Assembly: GCA_947623845.1 (NCBI GenBank)
Contig: CANQHM010000044.1
Span: 1 to 9,580 of the forward strand
Direction of reading: 5' to 3'
Length of the DNA stretch: 9,580 bases
Source of the DNA: an uncultured Bacilli bacterium
Lineage (GTDB): Bacteria; Bacillota_I; Bacilli_A; RF39; UBA660
Part shown: positions 1 to 5,448 of the stretch, piece by piece
Layout of the letters: each line of letters starts with the position of its first letter
How positions within the stretch are numbered: the first letter of the stretch is position 1
Notes under the pieces: model-generated
Database searches by the model: none
Told to the model about the DNA's origin: nothing
Seen by the model: the letters and a program-made list of their open reading frames with translations, nothing else
Position numbers and translations under genes: made by a program

Positions 1-11
1 CCCCCCGTCAA
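1..11 (-). promoter_or_regulatory. Partial poly-G promoter reading left out of the window (-35 half)
   Basis: Read on the minus strand, the left edge gives TTGACG (6-11) running straight into at least six G and then the window end. The 13 bases at 1-13 are identical to part of the poly-G promoter of the lectin-like gene near 5348-5360, and the flank beyond is similar with one gap (AAACTT followed by a T-rich stretch before CTTGAC). I infer the -35 half of a second promoter of the same type, serving a minus-strand gene to the left. Its -10 box and gene are not visible. The window starting inside the homopolymer may mean a contig break there. Confidence 0.5.
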
Positions 12-24
12 GAAAAAGTTTTAG

Positions 25-54
25 TTGCATTTTCTGTAAATTTGTGTATATAAT
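25..54 (+). promoter_or_regulatory. Sigma-A type promoter for the antisense small RNA
   Basis: TTGCAT at 25-30 and a perfect TATAAT at 49-54 are separated by 18 bases. Transcription would start near 61. No plus-strand reading frame follows; instead there is a hairpin terminator less than 100 bases downstream, so the product is most likely a short untranslated RNA. Confidence 0.65.
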
Positions 55-60
55 ATATGT

Positions 61-147
61 AGGAACAAGAAAAGAGACACCATTTTCCTATGTGGTGCTC
101 ATTTCCCAATCCTTTAGGAAAGGCACCCTTTAGGGTGTTTTATTTTT
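61..147 (+). ncRNA. Candidate antitoxin small RNA, convergent with the small hydrophobic peptide gene
   Basis: About 87 nucleotides bounded by the promoter at 25-54 and the terminator at 120-147, with no convincing reading frame. It contains hairpins CACCA/TGGTG (77-81 with 92-96), CCTTT/AAAGG around an AGG loop, and the terminator stem. Its 3' part is antisense to the last codons and 3' end of the toxin-like gene on the other strand, as in type I toxin-antitoxin loci of Firmicutes. The start point is inferred from the -10 box. The antitoxin role is inferred from position; I do not recognise the RNA family. Confidence 0.55.
120..147 (+). terminator. Rho-independent terminator of the small RNA
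   Basis: CACCC (124-128), loop TTTA, GGGTG (133-137), then TTTT-A-TTTTT (138-147). The stem can extend outward with A-T and G-U pairs. On the minus strand the same hairpin sits over the stop codon of the small peptide gene (130-132) but is not followed by a good T-run, so it may act in both directions only weakly. Confidence 0.75.
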
Positions 148-207
148 GTCATTAATAATTCTTGCAATCAATACAAGAATTATTGCGAACATAACAAGTT
201 CGGCCAT
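130..207 (-). CDS. Small hydrophobic peptide, candidate type I toxin (25 aa)
   Basis: A 25-residue frame starts at ATG (205-207) and stops at TAA (130-132). The peptide begins MAELVMF, continues as one uninterrupted hydrophobic helix of about 14-16 residues, and ends in the polar tail NDKNKTP. This is the usual build of membrane-acting type I toxins such as the Fst/Ldr group (short N-terminus, one membrane helix, charged tail), though I cannot assign it to a named family. The start is supported by a purine-rich ribosome site, AGAGGGGGG at 214-222, six bases before the ATG. An 11-bp perfect inverted repeat lies inside the coding region and could hide the message. A promoter-driven small RNA is transcribed towards it and overlaps its 3' end. 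No strong promoter is visible; a TATGAT at 243-248 is the best -10. The peptide is too short for gene callers to find easily. The alternative, a chance frame, is less likely given the ribosome site and the antisense RNA. Confidence 0.6.
   Translation of the reverse strand: MAELVMFAIILVLIARIINDKNKTP
154..184. repeat. Perfect 11-bp inverted repeat inside the toxin-like gene
   Basis: AATAATTCTTG (154-164) and CAAGAATTATT (174-184) are exact inverted copies around a 9-base loop. In the minus-strand message the hairpin covers codons 8-18 of the small peptide. Stable internal stems that slow translation are typical of type I toxin messages; the role here is inferred. Confidence 0.7.
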
Positions 208-236
208 GATTAACCCCCCTCTTATTTTTTCGAGGA

Positions 237-249
237 ATATGAATCATAT
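237..249. promoter_or_regulatory. 13-bp palindrome upstream of the toxin-like gene
   Basis: ATATGA-A-TCATAT is a perfect 6+1+6 palindrome overlapping the candidate -10 TATGAT (243-248, minus strand). It could be an operator or simply a structured 5' leader. Nothing else supports a function. Confidence 0.3.
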
Positions 250-263
250 ATTTTTTGTAAAAT

Positions 264-290
264 AAAATCCTCAAATATTTTGAGAATTTT
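264..290 (-). terminator. Terminator downstream of the DUF2207 gene
   Basis: On the minus strand a 12-bp stem (AAAATTCTCAAA with TTTGAGGATTTT, one G-U pair) closes a 3-base ATA loop and is followed by ATTTTAC. It lies 15 bases past the stop codon of the DUF2207 gene and separates it from the toxin-like gene. The stem is also T-rich on its plus-strand side. Confidence 0.7.
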
Positions 291-304
291 TACTTTCTTT
301 TTAA

Positions 305-1999
305 TTAGCGGAAACCTCCGCCACCTCCGCCGCCGCCGAAGGAACCACCGCCTCCGCCGCCGGAAGAGAATCCGCCTCCCCCAGAAGAATAACTTTGAGC
401 TCTACTTCTAGCAACATCTACTCTACTCATATTATTATAAGAGAAATTATAGAAGAAAATATAATCATCATAAGTTGTCTCCGTAACAATTTCAGGAATT
501 AAACGTTTTAATTCTTTAGCAACTTGTTTGGCAATACCAAATATTTGGGCATACATAAGATATTCTTCCCATAAAGTTACTTCAATAACACTACGATCAT
601 CGATTCGACTAAAATCTTTTAAGAATTTTTTAAGGCCCCCTAATTCTTTAGCCATTTCAAATATTTTAGTAGAAGCAATATATTTACTACTTTTAAATAA
701 CCCTTTACCATTTTCTACTTTAACTAATTCTAAACTCGTAAGTCTTTGTTTTTCATCTTCTAAAATATCATTAAACCAAGCATCGATTTTTTCATAATGA
801 TTATTACACCAAGTACCGAATTCATCATTTTCTAAATAACCATCATGACTAGCATCAATCATATAATTATATAAAGTTCTTTCTTTTTCATAAGGAATTA
901 AAGTACTAATTTCTTCTTTAGTTTTTAATACTATAACATTATTTTTAGCTGTTCTATCAATTCCATTAACATTATAAATACTTCCCTTTTTAATCATATC
1001 AATTAATTTATTTTTATAAAAATATAAGATTAGAGCTCCAAAGAAGTCGGTTTTCTTTTTCATTAAATCATATTCATTACTTAAGAAGAAGGCCGTATAT
1101 AAGTTTTTATTACAAGGGATATCTCTAAAGTATGGAACATCTTTAGGTATTTTTTCTTCACCCTTTTGTTTAGTAAGATATTTATTAGAATTTTTTACAG
1201 CTAATCCGATGGTTAAAAATATACAAAATACAGGGATAAATACTGATACCATCGTAATTATAATAGATATAATAGATTCTTTAGCTTCGTTATAAACAGT
1301 AGCTCCTTCTTCAGCCATATCTAAATAGTCTTCAAAGTTAGCATCATAGTAATTGGTATTATTAAAATAATCTTTGGGAAATTTTACTAACAAAGTTATA
1401 TATTCATCACTATCAAGGCGTCCATCACTACCAGCTTCAATATACCCATTATATACATACGCTGTGCCACCATAATTGCCAAAGCCCCAAACTGGTGTAT
1501 CATCACTTAAATAATCATAAGTATCAATTTTAATATGGACATCTTCTGGAGCGTTAGATAAATCATTTGGTATTAATGTCCAATAAAGCATGTCCGCATC
1601 ATTTAATTTGGCAATAAAATTGGTAATTGTATAAGTCATCGTATAGATATTATTGCCATAATTACTTATTCCAAAACATAATTCTAAACCATCATCGATA
1701 TAATTAATTCCACTTTTATATTTCTTACTTTCAAAAGAAGCAGAAGTATTCCAATAATCCTGAGGCGTATATAAAGTATTTTTATCTCTTACTGTAAAAT
1801 TTAAAAATTCACTATTCCCAATATTATAGTATGGTTTATATACCTCAGTACCAGAATCGGTATATACATCCCAAGTTTCGGTAACATAAGCTGTTCCGTT
1901 CTTATCAATATCTATATCCATATCAATAGAATTAATCCGATTAGCTTTAACATTCATTATAAATAAAAATGCTACTAAGATACTAAATAATTTTTTCAT
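305..1999 (-). CDS. DUF2207 domain membrane protein (YciQ-like)
   Basis: A 564-residue protein of the DUF2207 family, whose biochemical role is unknown. Residues 1-19 form a signal peptide (MKKLFSILVAFLFIMNVKA). Residues ~21-240 are an extracytoplasmic beta-rich domain with the family's opening pattern (IDMDIDIDKNGTAYVTETWD). One membrane helix spans ~243-268, followed by a positively charged cytoplasmic region of ~270 residues. The C-terminus (~541-564) is almost pure glycine and serine ending GGGFR, a tail commonly seen in this family; it makes the 310-380 stretch of DNA strikingly GC-rich. The start is supported by AGGTGAG eight or so bases before the ATG. The gene lies just downstream of lemA, its frequent genomic partner, but a hairpin separates the two and a promoter candidate lies at 2018-2045, so it may be expressed partly on its own. 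The family call is firm and the function is not known. Confidence 0.88.
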   Translation of the reverse strand: MKKLFSILVAFLFIMNVKANRINSIDMDIDIDKNGTAYVTETWDVYTDSGTEVYKPYYNIGNSEFLNFTVRDKNTLYTPQDYWNTSASFESKKYKSGINYIDDGLELCFGISNYGNNIYTMTYTITNFIAKLNDADMLYWTLIPNDLSNAPEDVHIKIDTYDYLSDDTPVWGFGNYGGTAYVYNGYIEAGSDGRLDSDEYITLLVKFPKDYFNNTNYYDANFEDYLDMAEEGATVYNEAKESIISIIITMVSVFIPVFCIFLTIGLAVKNSNKYLTKQKGEEKIPKDVPYFRDIPCNKNLYTAFFLSNEYDLMKKKTDFFGALILYFYKNKLIDMIKKGSIYNVNGIDRTAKNNVIVLKTKEEISTLIPYEKERTLYNYMIDASHDGYLENDEFGTWCNNHYEKIDAWFNDILEDEKQRLTSLELVKVENGKGLFKSSKYIASTKIFEMAKELGGLKKFLKDFSRIDDRSVIEVTLWEEYLMYAQIFGIAKQVAKELKRLIPEIVTETTYDDYIFFYNFSYNNMSRVDVARSRAQSYSSGGGGFSSGGGGGGSFGGGGGGGGFR

Positions 2000-2017
2000 A
2001 ACTACTCACCTAATATA

Positions 2018-2045
2018 ATTTTATCATATATTTTATTTTTAACAA
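2018..2045 (-). promoter_or_regulatory. Candidate promoter of the DUF2207 gene
   Basis: On the minus strand TTGTTA (2040-2045) and TAAAAT (2018-2023) are 16 bases apart, between the lemA terminator and the DUF2207 ribosome site. The background is AT-rich, so the match is only suggestive. Confidence 0.35.
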
Positions 2046-2048
2046 CTT

Positions 2049-2069
2049 AAAAAACTGCTTTAAGCAGTT
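2049..2069 (-). terminator. Terminator directly after lemA
   Basis: AACTGCTT and AAGCAGTT (2053-2060 and 2062-2069) are exact inverted copies. In the minus-strand message the hairpin begins two bases after the lemA stop codon and is followed by TTTTTT. Being between lemA and DUF2207, it probably attenuates read-through rather than fully separating the pair; that part is inference. Confidence 0.75.
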
Positions 2070-2071
2070 CT

Positions 2072-2623
2072 TTAAAATGAAACTTTAACGTTTTCTCTTT
2101 CTTCTTTTAAAGCTTCAAAGTAAGTTTCTTCTTTAAAACCAAACATTTTAGCAACTATATTACTAGGTATTTTCATAACTTTATCATTATATTTTAAGAC
2201 GATATCATTATAAAATCCTCTAGCATAACTAATTTTATCTTCAGTTTCTTTAAGCTCGGCTTGTAGATCTAAAAAATTAGTATTAGATTTTAATTCTGGA
2301 TAACTTTCAGCTAAAGCAAATAATTTAGAAACACTTCTAGTAAGTTCATTAGAAGCTTTCATCTCATCTTCTTTAGTAGTAGCACTATTAAAAGTATTTC
2401 TAGCTTTTACAACATCTTCAAAAGTATCTTTTTCATGTTTAGCATAACCCTTAACAGTTTCAACCACATTAGGAATTAAATCAAATCTTCTTTTTAATTG
2501 AATATCAATTTGACTCCATTCATCTCTTACTTTATTTCTTAATCCTACTAATGAATTATAAGTACTAAAGACATAAATTAGTAATAATACTACTATAGCT
2601 ACTATTGCAATAATATATGGCAT
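2072..2623 (-). CDS. lemA: LemA family membrane protein
   Basis: A 183-residue protein, close to the usual length for LemA (~185). An N-terminal membrane helix (residues ~2-22, PYIIAIVAIVVLLLIYVF) is followed by a cytoplasm- or surface-facing four-helix coiled domain. The family hallmarks are clear: NSLVGLRNKVRDEWSQID, LKRRFDLIPNVVETVKGYAKHE and the C-terminal IPSNIVAKMFGF. The start is set by a strong AAGGAGG at 2631-2637, seven bases before the ATG. LemA proteins are widespread and of unknown function; they often sit beside DUF2207 (as here) or TPM-domain genes, suggesting a shared membrane role. The gene is divergent from the DUF368 gene across a 62-bp intergenic region. Confidence 0.93.
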   Translation of the reverse strand: MPYIIAIVAIVVLLLIYVFSTYNSLVGLRNKVRDEWSQIDIQLKRRFDLIPNVVETVKGYAKHEKDTFEDVVKARNTFNSATTKEDEMKASNELTRSVSKLFALAESYPELKSNTNFLDLQAELKETEDKISYARGFYNDIVLKYNDKVMKIPSNIVAKMFGFKEETYFEALKEERENVKVSF

Positions 2624-2645
2624 ACTTAATCCTCCTTATAAATAT

Positions 2646-2674
2646 ATATTATCATAGATAATTTTATAAAACAA
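2646..2674 (-). promoter_or_regulatory. Candidate lemA promoter
   Basis: On the minus strand TTGTTT (2669-2674) and TAATAT (2646-2651) are 17 bases apart in the short divergent region between lemA and the DUF368 gene. It is a weak match in very AT-rich DNA. No clear plus-strand promoter for the DUF368 gene was found in the same space. Confidence 0.3.
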
Positions 2675-2685
2675 GAGAGGTCTTT

Positions 2686-3474
2686 ATGAATTTTTTTATT
2701 ACGGGTTTAATAGTAGGTATTGTAAGTTTAATACCGGGTATATCAGGTGGTACTATTATTATGTTAAGTAGTAAATATCAGGAAATATTAGATGGAATAT
2801 CTACTTTAAATTTTAAGATTATATCCCGTATTTTACTAGGAGTTATTATTGGTACGATATTTATTGCCAAATTTATTGAATATTTATTTATAACTATTCC
2901 CGTAGAAACTTTATTTTTCTTTATTGGTCTATTAATACTTTCTTTACCTAAATTAATTAAACAAGAAGCTAAGTATTTTTCTTTTCCCTATTTATTAATA
3001 GGAATGTCCATCATATATATTATTTTTCTTTTAACTCCTAGTCACTCTCTAGTTATAACTTCTTATCCGCCCTTAACATTTACTTTTTTAATAATCTTTA
3101 TGTTATGTGGTTTACTTGACGGTTTCTTTACAATACTACCAGGTATATCTGGTTCTTTAGTTATGATGATTTTAGGACCATACTATTTATATAAAAGTTA
3201 TCTAGCTAATCTTAATTTATTTACTATTATTCCCTTATTATTTTATTTTTTAGGAGATTTATTAGGTATCTTACTAGGTAGTAAATTATCAATTATTTTA
3301 CTTAAAAAATACCACCAAGGAACTATTTCTATCCTTAGTGGTATGATGATAATGAGTATTGTTTTATTAATCCCTAAAGTAACTTATACTCCATCTTTAA
3401 TACTTACTTCTTTATTATCCTTTCTTCTTAGTATTATACCTATAAGAGTTATTAACAAACTAACAAGAAATTAA
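2686..3474 (+). CDS. popT: DUF368 membrane protein, PopT-like undecaprenyl phosphate translocase
   Basis: A 262-residue, strongly hydrophobic protein with about eight membrane segments. The DUF368 signature appears twice: LIPGISGGT at residues 15-23 and LPGISGS at 151-157, consistent with an internal duplication with two re-entrant hairpins. DUF368 members (PopT) are reported to return the undecaprenyl phosphate lipid carrier across the membrane for reuse in peptidoglycan and other wall-polymer synthesis. The start ATG is preceded by AGAGAGG at 2674-2680. The gene stands alone, divergent from lemA and convergent with the first lectin-like gene, whose stop codon is only 18 bases away. Family membership is clear; the substrate is taken from characterised relatives. 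Confidence 0.88.
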   Translation: MNFFITGLIVGIVSLIPGISGGTIIMLSSKYQEILDGISTLNFKIISRILLGVIIGTIFIAKFIEYLFITIPVETLFFFIGLLILSLPKLIKQEAKYFSFPYLLIGMSIIYIIFLLTPSHSLVITSYPPLTFTFLIIFMLCGLLDGFFTILPGISGSLVMMILGPYYLYKSYLANLNLFTIIPLLFYFLGDLLGILLGSKLSIILLKKYHQGTISILSGMMIMSIVLLIPKVTYTPSLILTSLLSFLLSIIPIRVINKLTRN

Positions 3475-3491
3475 TCTGTTCCATCTTGTTA
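3461..3491. terminator. Possible shared terminator between convergent genes
   Basis: TAACAAGA (3461-3468) and TCTTGTTA (3484-3491) are exact 8-bp inverted copies around a 15-base loop. The hairpin overlaps the last codons of the DUF368 gene and ends right after the stop of the minus-strand lectin-like gene. The following DNA is T-rich only on the minus strand (GTTTGTTAAT), and the loop is large, so it is a weak terminator at best. Confidence 0.35.
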
Positions 3492-3492
3492 A

Positions 3493-5301
3493 TTAGACAG
3501 CAGTCAACACTGAACGGAAAGTGGAAATTTGGTGAGACATTCCCGTATTAAAACTACTGGCGAAAAGACCTCGATTTATGTCATGATATAACCCACCACC
3601 ACGTATAAACCACGGTACGACAACACCATTAGAATTAGGTAATTGAACTACATTTTTATTCCAACCTCCTGGATATGTTCTAAAATTTTCTAATATTTCT
3701 CTTGTAGCATCTCCTAGATGACCGCGTTCATGAGTTATCATACTATCACTAAATCCGTATACATCATAGTATTTAGAATCTGGTAAATAGCCTGCCAAAT
3801 CCGGTGAACTTGTTTGAAATCCTGAGCCTCCTAACAATAAATCTGTTCCATCTTGATTAACAATAATACCCATAACATATTCCCATATTCCTCCGGACAT
3901 ATCATATATACCATACATATTTCCTGTAGTACTTGCTTTTACACCATTTGCGTTCCATTTTTTAACATCTGCGCATTCTACAATTGCCCCATCTTCTTTA
4001 TTGTATTCTTCTTGGGCTTTTACGCTGTCTCCAACACATCCAGTTGCAATTCCACCATATTTAGTTACACCATCTAATCCTGTACCTTGTGCCTTATTAT
4101 TTATCCATACTTCACACTCTTCAAAAGTCATACCATCTATATTACAAGTTTTTTTGTCTTTATATATACCATAAATACTTTGAGTTAAATAAGCAACAGC
4201 GCCCCAATCAGTATTCTTCATTATATGGGTATCAACTATATTTGAATTTAAATTATATTTAGTAGCATTTTGTTCTTCTATGTCTCTTACAGCTTTAAAA
4301 CTTACAGATATGCTTTTAGCTATTACACTAATTTTATTTGGTAATATTGTTATTTCGTTAATTTCATTATTCTTAGTACCCATTGGATCAGTTGGATCAC
4401 TTGGTTCGAACTTACCTACCCATATTCCTTTTAATTCTGTTCCATTTTCTTCAAATGTACCTTTAAAGGTAAAAGCAGGATGCGTATACCAATCGCCATT
4501 TTTAACATCAACTTGAGTATTCTTATCTTTACAATCTTCAGTTATTGTTCCATCATTATTATTAGTATATGCACATTTTATATTTCCAGTATTTTCTGTA
4601 CCTTCTTCAAAATCAATATTTATTAATTGTTTTTCCACTCCTTCATTATTTACATTCCATAATTGATATTTGTATCTAGGAATCCACACATACATTTGAA
4701 GTATGTCACTTTCTTGTACTTCTTGATGTCCTCTTAAATTACCATATTCATCATAAAATTTTGCTTTTATTGTCTCATTAGTATTATCAATTAATACAGC
4801 ATTCGCCCATTTATTTTCATCATAGTTATACCATTCACTAGTTACATCTGCTACATATATTTTCCCATTTTCAAAATATACTGGTATCATTCCTTGGTAT
4901 AATTCCGGGTAATTTGCTCCACTTTCATCTTTATAAGTGTTCCCAAACATAACAGTACACTTATCAGCATGACTAGCTTTTAGTATAACTTTCCAGTTTT
5001 TTTTATCAAAAGAAAGTTCAGATCCTTTTTCACATTCATATCCACCATATTGAAATCCTTCTTCTTGATTAGGAAAATCTTCTCTAGGTTCGCCATTAAC
5101 TAAAACAGACAAAATAATATCTCTTCTTTTAAATTCACCTACGGTATTAAACACTAATTTTTGAGTATGTCTTACTTGATATAGTGCAAACGAATAACCA
5201 AGTATACCAACTACTAATAATGCACATATACTTATTATGACTTTCTTTTTATTAGCATTTTTAATTTTACCTAGTTCTTTTTCAGGATTAAATTTCTTCA
5301 T
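3493..5301 (-). CDS. Membrane-anchored C-type-lectin/FGE-fold surface protein, DGR target-like (paralogue 1)
   Basis: A 602-residue surface protein of unknown ligand. Order of parts: a basic cytoplasmic leader beginning MKKFNPEKELGKIKN; one membrane helix (~20-41) ending FALYQVRH; a small beta domain (~45-120) with a probable disulfide C90-C115; a linker with ELYQGMIPV; then a lectin/formylglycine-enzyme-like fold from about 200 (MYVWIPRYKYQLWNV, HPAFTF, GIWVGKFEPSDP, TTGNMYGIYDMSGGIWEYVMG at 458-478, GHLGDATRE at 528-536). Extra cysteines at 243/257, 386/396 and 422/443 look paired. The end, PWFIRGG to FRSVL, matches the variable-repeat frame of diversity-generating retroelement targets. The C-terminal catalytic cysteine context of true FGE enzymes is absent, so a binding role is likelier than an enzymatic one. 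It is paralogous to the next gene over its full length. The ATG has AAGG ten bases upstream. Its promoter carries a ten-G run, suggesting on/off switching. Confidence 0.8.
   Translation of the reverse strand: MKKFNPEKELGKIKNANKKKVIISICALLVVGILGYSFALYQVRHTQKLVFNTVGEFKRRDIILSVLVNGEPREDFPNQEEGFQYGGYECEKGSELSFDKKNWKVILKASHADKCTVMFGNTYKDESGANYPELYQGMIPVYFENGKIYVADVTSEWYNYDENKWANAVLIDNTNETIKAKFYDEYGNLRGHQEVQESDILQMYVWIPRYKYQLWNVNNEGVEKQLINIDFEEGTENTGNIKCAYTNNNDGTITEDCKDKNTQVDVKNGDWYTHPAFTFKGTFEENGTELKGIWVGKFEPSDPTDPMGTKNNEINEITILPNKISVIAKSISVSFKAVRDIEEQNATKYNLNSNIVDTHIMKNTDWGAVAYLTQSIYGIYKDKKTCNIDGMTFEECEVWINNKAQGTGLDGVTKYGGIATGCVGDSVKAQEEYNKEDGAIVECADVKKWNANGVKASTTGNMYGIYDMSGGIWEYVMGIIVNQDGTDLLLGGSGFQTSSPDLAGYLPDSKYYDVYGFSDSMITHERGHLGDATREILENFRTYPGGWNKNVVQLPNSNGVVVPWFIRGGGLYHDINRGLFASSFNTGMSHQISTFRSVLTAV
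3505..3615 (-). other. Candidate DGR variable region of paralogue 1
   Basis: This covers codons 563-599, from PWF to FRSVL. It has the same length, without gaps, as the matching part of paralogue 2, yet only a handful of its 29 inner residues agree, far fewer than in the flanking GHLGDATRE region. Several changing codons end in T or C (CAT, GAC, AGT, AGT, TTT, AAT, TCT, CAC), as expected if a template AAY codon had its adenines replaced. GC is about 42%, above the gene's average. Silent differences from paralogue 2 also occur in the fixed codons, so the two would not have been written recently from one template. Confidence 0.5.
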
Positions 5302-5327
5302 TCTATGATTACCTTACTTTCATAATA

Positions 5328-5358
5328 ATCATAGCAAATTATACCCCCCCCCCGTCAA
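5328..5358 (-). promoter_or_regulatory. Poly-G spacer promoter of paralogue 1, candidate phase-variable switch
   Basis: On the minus strand TTGACG (5353-5358) is followed by nine more G (the C-run on the plus strand is 5344-5353, ten in all) and then directly by TATAAT (5338-5343). Ten bases further is an extended -10, TGC-TATGAT (5328-5333). Spacing from the -35 is 9 to TATAAT (too short to work) and 19 to TATGAT (slightly long). Loss of about two G would give 17 to TATGAT, while 17-18 G in total would be needed for TATAAT. Spacer length, and so promoter strength, therefore depends on G-tract length. The assembled count of ten may not be exact. Confidence 0.65.
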
Positions 5359-5402
5359 GACATAAGTTTAATATTTTTACCATTTTATAGCTGATACCCA
5401 TA

Positions 5403-5434
5403 TAAAAAGATTACATCCTATATTGACGTAATCT
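5403..5434 (-). terminator. Terminator of paralogue 2
   Basis: In the minus-strand message a 10-bp stem (AGATTACGTC with GATGTAATCT, one G-U pair) closes a 7-base loop and is followed by TTTTTATA. It lies 14 bases past the stop codon of paralogue 2 and upstream of the poly-G promoter of paralogue 1, so the two tandem genes should be separate transcription units. A stable hairpin just after a variable region is also a known aid to DGR retrohoming, which is a second possible role. Confidence 0.75.
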
Positions 5435-5448
5435 CGTAATTAATTTAA

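Noticed and set aside
214..219. Six-G run before the toxin-like gene as another phase-variable tract
   Set aside because: It is short and sits where the ribosome site should be, so it is better explained as part of that site.
528..797. Plus-strand frames opposite the DUF2207 gene (528-797) and opposite spmA/carboxypeptidase (8477-8767)
   Set aside because: Both are antisense to well-recognised proteins and have no ribosome site or family resemblance.
5302..5448. DGR template repeat in the intergenic DNA
   Set aside because: I looked in 1-304, 5302-5448 and 7231-7399 for an AAC/AAT-rich copy of the C-terminal segments and saw none; these spaces hold only promoters, terminators and inverted repeats.
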